From the NCBI RefSeq assembly GCF_021556485.1, contig NZ_JAKGBW010000011.1, forward strand, positions 61,290 to 125,289: DNA of 64,000 nt, read 5' to 3'. Made by a program: the position numbers and the translations under genes. Every line of letters starts with the position of its first letter. The first letter of the stretch is position 1. This document shows positions 61,304-64,000 of the stretch, piece by piece. Source of the DNA: Oceanobacillus alkalisoli. Its GTDB lineage: Bacteria > Bacillota > Bacilli > Bacillales > Amphibacillaceae. The notes under the pieces are model-generated. The model made no database searches and was not told the DNA's origin. It saw only the letters and a program-made list of their open reading frames with translations.

Positions 61304-62776
61304 ATGACAAAAAAACAGGCATTTTATAAGAAAAAACGGAACTTGATTCTATTCCTAATCATCGTTCTATATATAGGAACGATATTTTTTCATCAGGTGA
61401 AAGAGCTGCCGGAGGACGTATCTTACTTTGGTGATGAATACTGGTTAATGGAGGATGAGATAACATTTCTTTACGACCTTACTTACCAAAAACAGGGGGA
61501 AGAAATCCATGAACAGGAGATTTTCGACACGGCTTTACAAATGATTGAAGAAGCAGAAGATTTTCTCGTTATCGACATGTTCATGGTAAATGACTTCTCA
61601 GATGAAGCTAGAGACTTTCCCGAATTAAGCAGTCTCTTTATAGAAAAGATAAGAGATCAGCTAAAAAAACATCCAGATTTGCAGGTCGTACTTATTACCG
61701 ATGAGATTAATCGCAGTTATAATTCCCATCAAGCATTGCAGATCGATCGTCTTGCAGAGGATAGGGTAGAAATCATATATACGGATCTAACAAAATTACG
61801 TGATTCAAATGTATTATATTCCGGGATATGGCGGATATTTTTCCAGTGGTTTGGTCAGGAAGGAAATGGATGGCTGCCAAATCCCTTTGGTGAAACTTCT
61901 CCCAAAGTGACGTTTCGTTCTTATTTACAATTACTGAACATTAAAGCCAATCACCGGAAAGCGATTATAACAGAGGACCATGGGCTCATTCTCTCCGCGA
62001 ACGCCCATGATTCAAGCGCCTTTCATTCTAACGTAGCTGTTCAAGTAACTGGCCCGATTATAAAAAATATGGTTGAAACGGAACGAGCAGTGGCAAAGTT
62101 TTCTGGTGGTGACCTTAATGCTTTCCCAAGCGAGGAAAAATTAAATGCTTACTTTTCACAGGAGGCGCCCCAAGAAGAGCGAACAATCCGAGCACGCATT
62201 TTGACAGAGAAACAAATTGAAACCGACTTTCTTGGTGCAATGGAACAACTGGAAGCAGACGACGAAATTTGGATTGGTATGTTTTATCTTTCTGATCATA
62301 CGGTAATTACCAGTCTACTTGATGCTGCTGAGCGCGGAGTCGATGTTCATCTCATTCTTGATCCGAATGAAAATGCATTCGGATCAGAAAAGATTGGCCT
62401 GCCAAATATCCCAGTTGCTCAAGGTTTGATTGATGATTCAGCCGGCAGAATAGAAATCAAATGGTATCAAACAAATGAAGAACAATACCATTCCAAGATC
62501 GCCTATTTAAAAGGTCATGAAGAAAGCTATGTAACTGCGGGATCAACAAACTTCACCTCCCGCAACTTGGATAATTATAATTTGGAAAACAATATTGCTG
62601 TCACCGCACCAAACGATAGTACATTCATCCAAGACATCGACACTTACTTTAAACGACTATGGAATAACGAAGACGCAATCTTCACCATTCCACACAGCAA
62701 GGAAGAAGATGCCCTCACCCCAATAAAATCCGTCCTTTACTGGACACAAAAACTACTTCGCTTTACAACATATTAA
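61304..62776 (+). CDS. Phospholipase D family protein (two HKD motifs)
   Basis: The 490-residue protein has an N-terminal membrane helix (about 11-30) and two phospholipase D modules. The HKD motifs appear as NHRKAIITEDHGLILSANAH and YHSKIAYLKGHEESYVTAGS-type TAGSTNF. It could be a cardiolipin-synthase-like transferase or a phosphodiesterase acting outside the membrane. The ATG at 61304 has AAGGTGA upstream. The phospholipase A2-like gene lies 106 bp downstream, which hints at related lipid substrates. Confidence 0.88.
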   Translation: MTKKQAFYKKKRNLILFLIIVLYIGTIFFHQVKELPEDVSYFGDEYWLMEDEITFLYDLTYQKQGEEIHEQEIFDTALQMIEEAEDFLVIDMFMVNDFSDEARDFPELSSLFIEKIRDQLKKHPDLQVVLITDEINRSYNSHQALQIDRLAEDRVEIIYTDLTKLRDSNVLYSGIWRIFFQWFGQEGNGWLPNPFGETSPKVTFRSYLQLLNIKANHRKAIITEDHGLILSANAHDSSAFHSNVAVQVTGPIIKNMVETERAVAKFSGGDLNAFPSEEKLNAYFSQEAPQEERTIRARILTEKQIETDFLGAMEQLEADDEIWIGMFYLSDHTVITSLLDAAERGVDVHLILDPNENAFGSEKIGLPNIPVAQGLIDDSAGRIEIKWYQTNEEQYHSKIAYLKGHEESYVTAGSTNFTSRNLDNYNLENNIAVTAPNDSTFIQDIDTYFKRLWNNEDAIFTIPHSKEEDALTPIKSVLYWTQKLLRFTTY

Positions 62777-62785
62777 TCAATCGGA

Positions 62786-62842
62786 ACGCGGGGTCAGAGC
62801 ATTTGTCCCACTTCAACTGGGACAAATGCTCTGACCCCGCGT
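62786..62842. repeat. Perfect 25-bp stem, REP-like hairpin
   Basis: ACGCGGGGTCAGAGCATTTG and five more bases pair exactly with 62818-62842 across a 7-nt loop. GGGGTCAG at the base is a hallmark of dispersed REP-type palindromes. No T-run follows, but it may act as a terminator for the phospholipase D gene. Confidence 0.85.
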
Positions 62843-62881
62843 CCCTTACTTTCATATTCTAATCTAAGAGGAGGAGTTATT

Positions 62882-63151
62882 ATGCGTGATAACAATAGGC
62901 GCGGAAAATGTATATTCCCGGGATATCGTTGGTGTGGTCCCAGTTGCAGTGGCCCTGGGTATCCGACCAACCCCGTAGATGCATGCTGTATGCATCATGA
63001 TCTTTGCTTGCAGCGTGGTGCTGACCGGAGATATTGCGATCAGATATTCATGGAATGCCTGCAGCCCTATTTATATGGGCAACTCCCGCATAACCGTCAT
63101 GCGAGGATCATGTACCATGCAATTCGCATTAAAAGTAAATTTGGTTTTTAA
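62882..63151 (+). CDS. Phospholipase A2-like protein
   Basis: The 89-residue protein has a calcium-loop-like segment YRWCGPSCSGPGYPTN and the catalytic motif DACCMHHDLC (His-Asp pair), followed by CDQIFMECLQP. These are the core features of secreted PLA2, also found in short bacterial proteins of the group XII/parvovirus-like type. There is no signal peptide. AGGAGGAG precedes the ATG. It may be a spore or envelope protein; the enzyme activity is inferred from the motif. Confidence 0.8.
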   Translation: MRDNNRRGKCIFPGYRWCGPSCSGPGYPTNPVDACCMHHDLCLQRGADRRYCDQIFMECLQPYLYGQLPHNRHARIMYHAIRIKSKFGF

Positions 63152-63543
63152 TCTTTTAGAGACTTAAGCTCTACCTTACAGTTTCTTTTCATCAGAGTCG
63201 ATACATCGTAAAAGCCTAACTCATCATACAACCGTTTAGCTGAATTACCCGAATAAACATTCAACTGTACATGTTTCATCCCTTTTTTTCATATCTTCTA
63301 ACTCAAATTCCAGTGAACGCTTCATACCTAGTTGTCGAAGTTCTGGTTTCACATATAACTCCACCAGCATTCCCTGCATTACTTCAAATCTATATTATAA
63401 ACAACACAAACACCGAGCGACCCTTTCATTACTTTATTTTCTATAAAGACAAGATAATATCCTTCGTTTGCTAGAAATTGTGACATCAGCTCAGATGCCT
63501 TGATTATATTTCCTTCTCTATATCCGACTGTCGCCTCTTACAT
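63148..63543 (-). pseudogene. GNAT acetyltransferase remnant
   Basis: The minus strand reads FLANEGYYLVFIENKVMKGS, then in the next frame VMQGMLVELYVKPELRQLGM and RSLEFELEDMKKRD, then YSGNSAKRLYDELGFYDVS at the end. That is a GNAT core with the acetyl-CoA loop RQLGMKRSL. Two frameshifts and a stop near the start break it. Confidence 0.7.
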
Positions 63544-63558
63544 GACAGCTAGGGAGTA

Positions 63559-63879
63559 GCGGAAATCTACCAGCACTTAACAATGTATGGGATGTATCAA
63601 CAACCGTTTAAAGGAGTGGACAAACAAATCCACACCTTAATAGAAAAAAATTGCTGGAAAACTGTGGATATAGAAGCACAGGAATTGAGAAAGCAATAGG
63701 ACGGACCGAACATTCCAATCTTTATCTTTCCGTCCGATCGGAGTAATACCGAAATCAATGGAAAATCCGGTCTTTCCTTTCATGATAAGCTATTTCTATT
63801 TATTTCCGGGGAAACCTCACTAACTGAAATTAAAGCACTACTGACCCACGAATACTATCATGTTTGCCGCCTGCTGTAA
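63559..63879 (+). pseudogene. DUF2268 zinc-protease-like fragment
   Basis: The frame reads YQHLTMYGMYQQPFKGVDKQ, an in-frame TAG after ELRKQ, then IPIFIFPSDRSNTEINGKSG and KALLTHEYYHVCRLL, ending at 63879. HEYYH is the zinc-binding HExxH motif and the context matches DUF2268 proteins, which are about 270 residues. Both the 5' part and the C-terminal half are missing. Confidence 0.7.
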
Positions 63880-63934
63880 CCGTCAAGTAGAATTAAGCAG
63901 TTTTTCACAATTAACACTCAACAGGTTTCCCCAA

Positions 63935-64000
63935 TTAAGATTCAACACCTGTTTCTTGAAACAAAGCACGTCTGTACTTCATTCTGATGCTGTCTTGGTT
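63935..64000 (-). other. Partial open frame entering from the right edge
   Basis: The minus strand reads QDSIRMKYRRALFQETGVES followed by a stop at 63935. It may be the C-terminus of a gene lying mostly outside the window. I do not recognise the product. Confidence 0.25.

Overview
The window reads as a low-GC Gram-positive chromosome of the Bacillaceae, most like an Oceanobacillus/Virgibacillus-type organism. The evidence is the block sigW-rsiW-cdaA-cdaR(ybbR)-glmM, a Spo0E-like phosphatase (so probably a spore former), YwaC-type small alarmone synthetase, AGGAGG-type ribosome binding sites with frequent TTG/GTG starts, and LPXTG cell-wall sorting. Genus assignment is inference. I see no rRNA, CRISPR array, prophage or intact transposase gene.

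Layout. 0-4 kb: a small unknown gene, a GTGCG repeat array, and a pantothenate operon (DUF2520 dehydrogenase, panB, panC). 4-15 kb: DUF6141 membrane protein, degraded antitoxin, RpiR regulator divergent from a GH4 6-phospho-beta-glucosidase, flavin reductase, ywaC, AEC transporter, truncated YitT, MaoC hydratase and a UvrA2-like protein. 15-22 kb: a cobalamin riboswitch followed by a wall-anchored transcobalamin-like protein, a DUF4430 lipoprotein and a complete ECF transporter (T, fused A-A', S). 22-31.6 kb: a gene graveyard with truncated, frameshifted or nonsense-interrupted genes (PaaI, MocR, group II intron RT, RelE, XRE, GNAT), in which only the YibE/F pair and a few small genes look intact. 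31.6-42 kb: dihydrouridine synthase, two MFS exporters, HAD phosphatase, frameshifted LacI regulator, DASS symporter, orphan trpB. 42-46.7 kb: a second riboswitch-controlled cobalamin locus (btuF, btuC, btuD-cbiZ fusion, PduO-type adenosyltransferase). 46.8-52 kb: glmM, cdaR, cdaA, rsiW, sigW, Spo0E-like. 52-57 kb: mevalonate operon mvaA-mvaK1-mvaD-mvaK2. 57-58 kb: five tRNA genes with partial tRNA duplications. 58-64 kb: fabI, YwaF-like protein, LuxR regulator, phospholipase D, phospholipase A2-like protein, then more pseudogenes.

Two themes stand out. First, cobalamin acquisition: two B12 riboswitches control two different importers. One is preceded by surface proteins that combine both structural parts of animal intrinsic factor/transcobalamin; the other carries a cobinamide-salvage enzyme and an adenosyltransferase. 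No corrin-ring synthesis gene is present, so the window describes capture, import, remodelling and adenosylation. Second, a family of five 118-bp palindromic mobile elements, each flanked by a perfect 4-bp target duplication; one interrupts an acetyltransferase gene whose reading frame is exactly restored when the element is removed in thought.

Four intergenic tandem arrays with fixed periods (41 = 2 x 20.5, about 20.5, 51 and 52 bp) are also present and unexplained. Frameshifts and in-frame stops are frequent enough that read-level confirmation would matter for the pseudogene calls.
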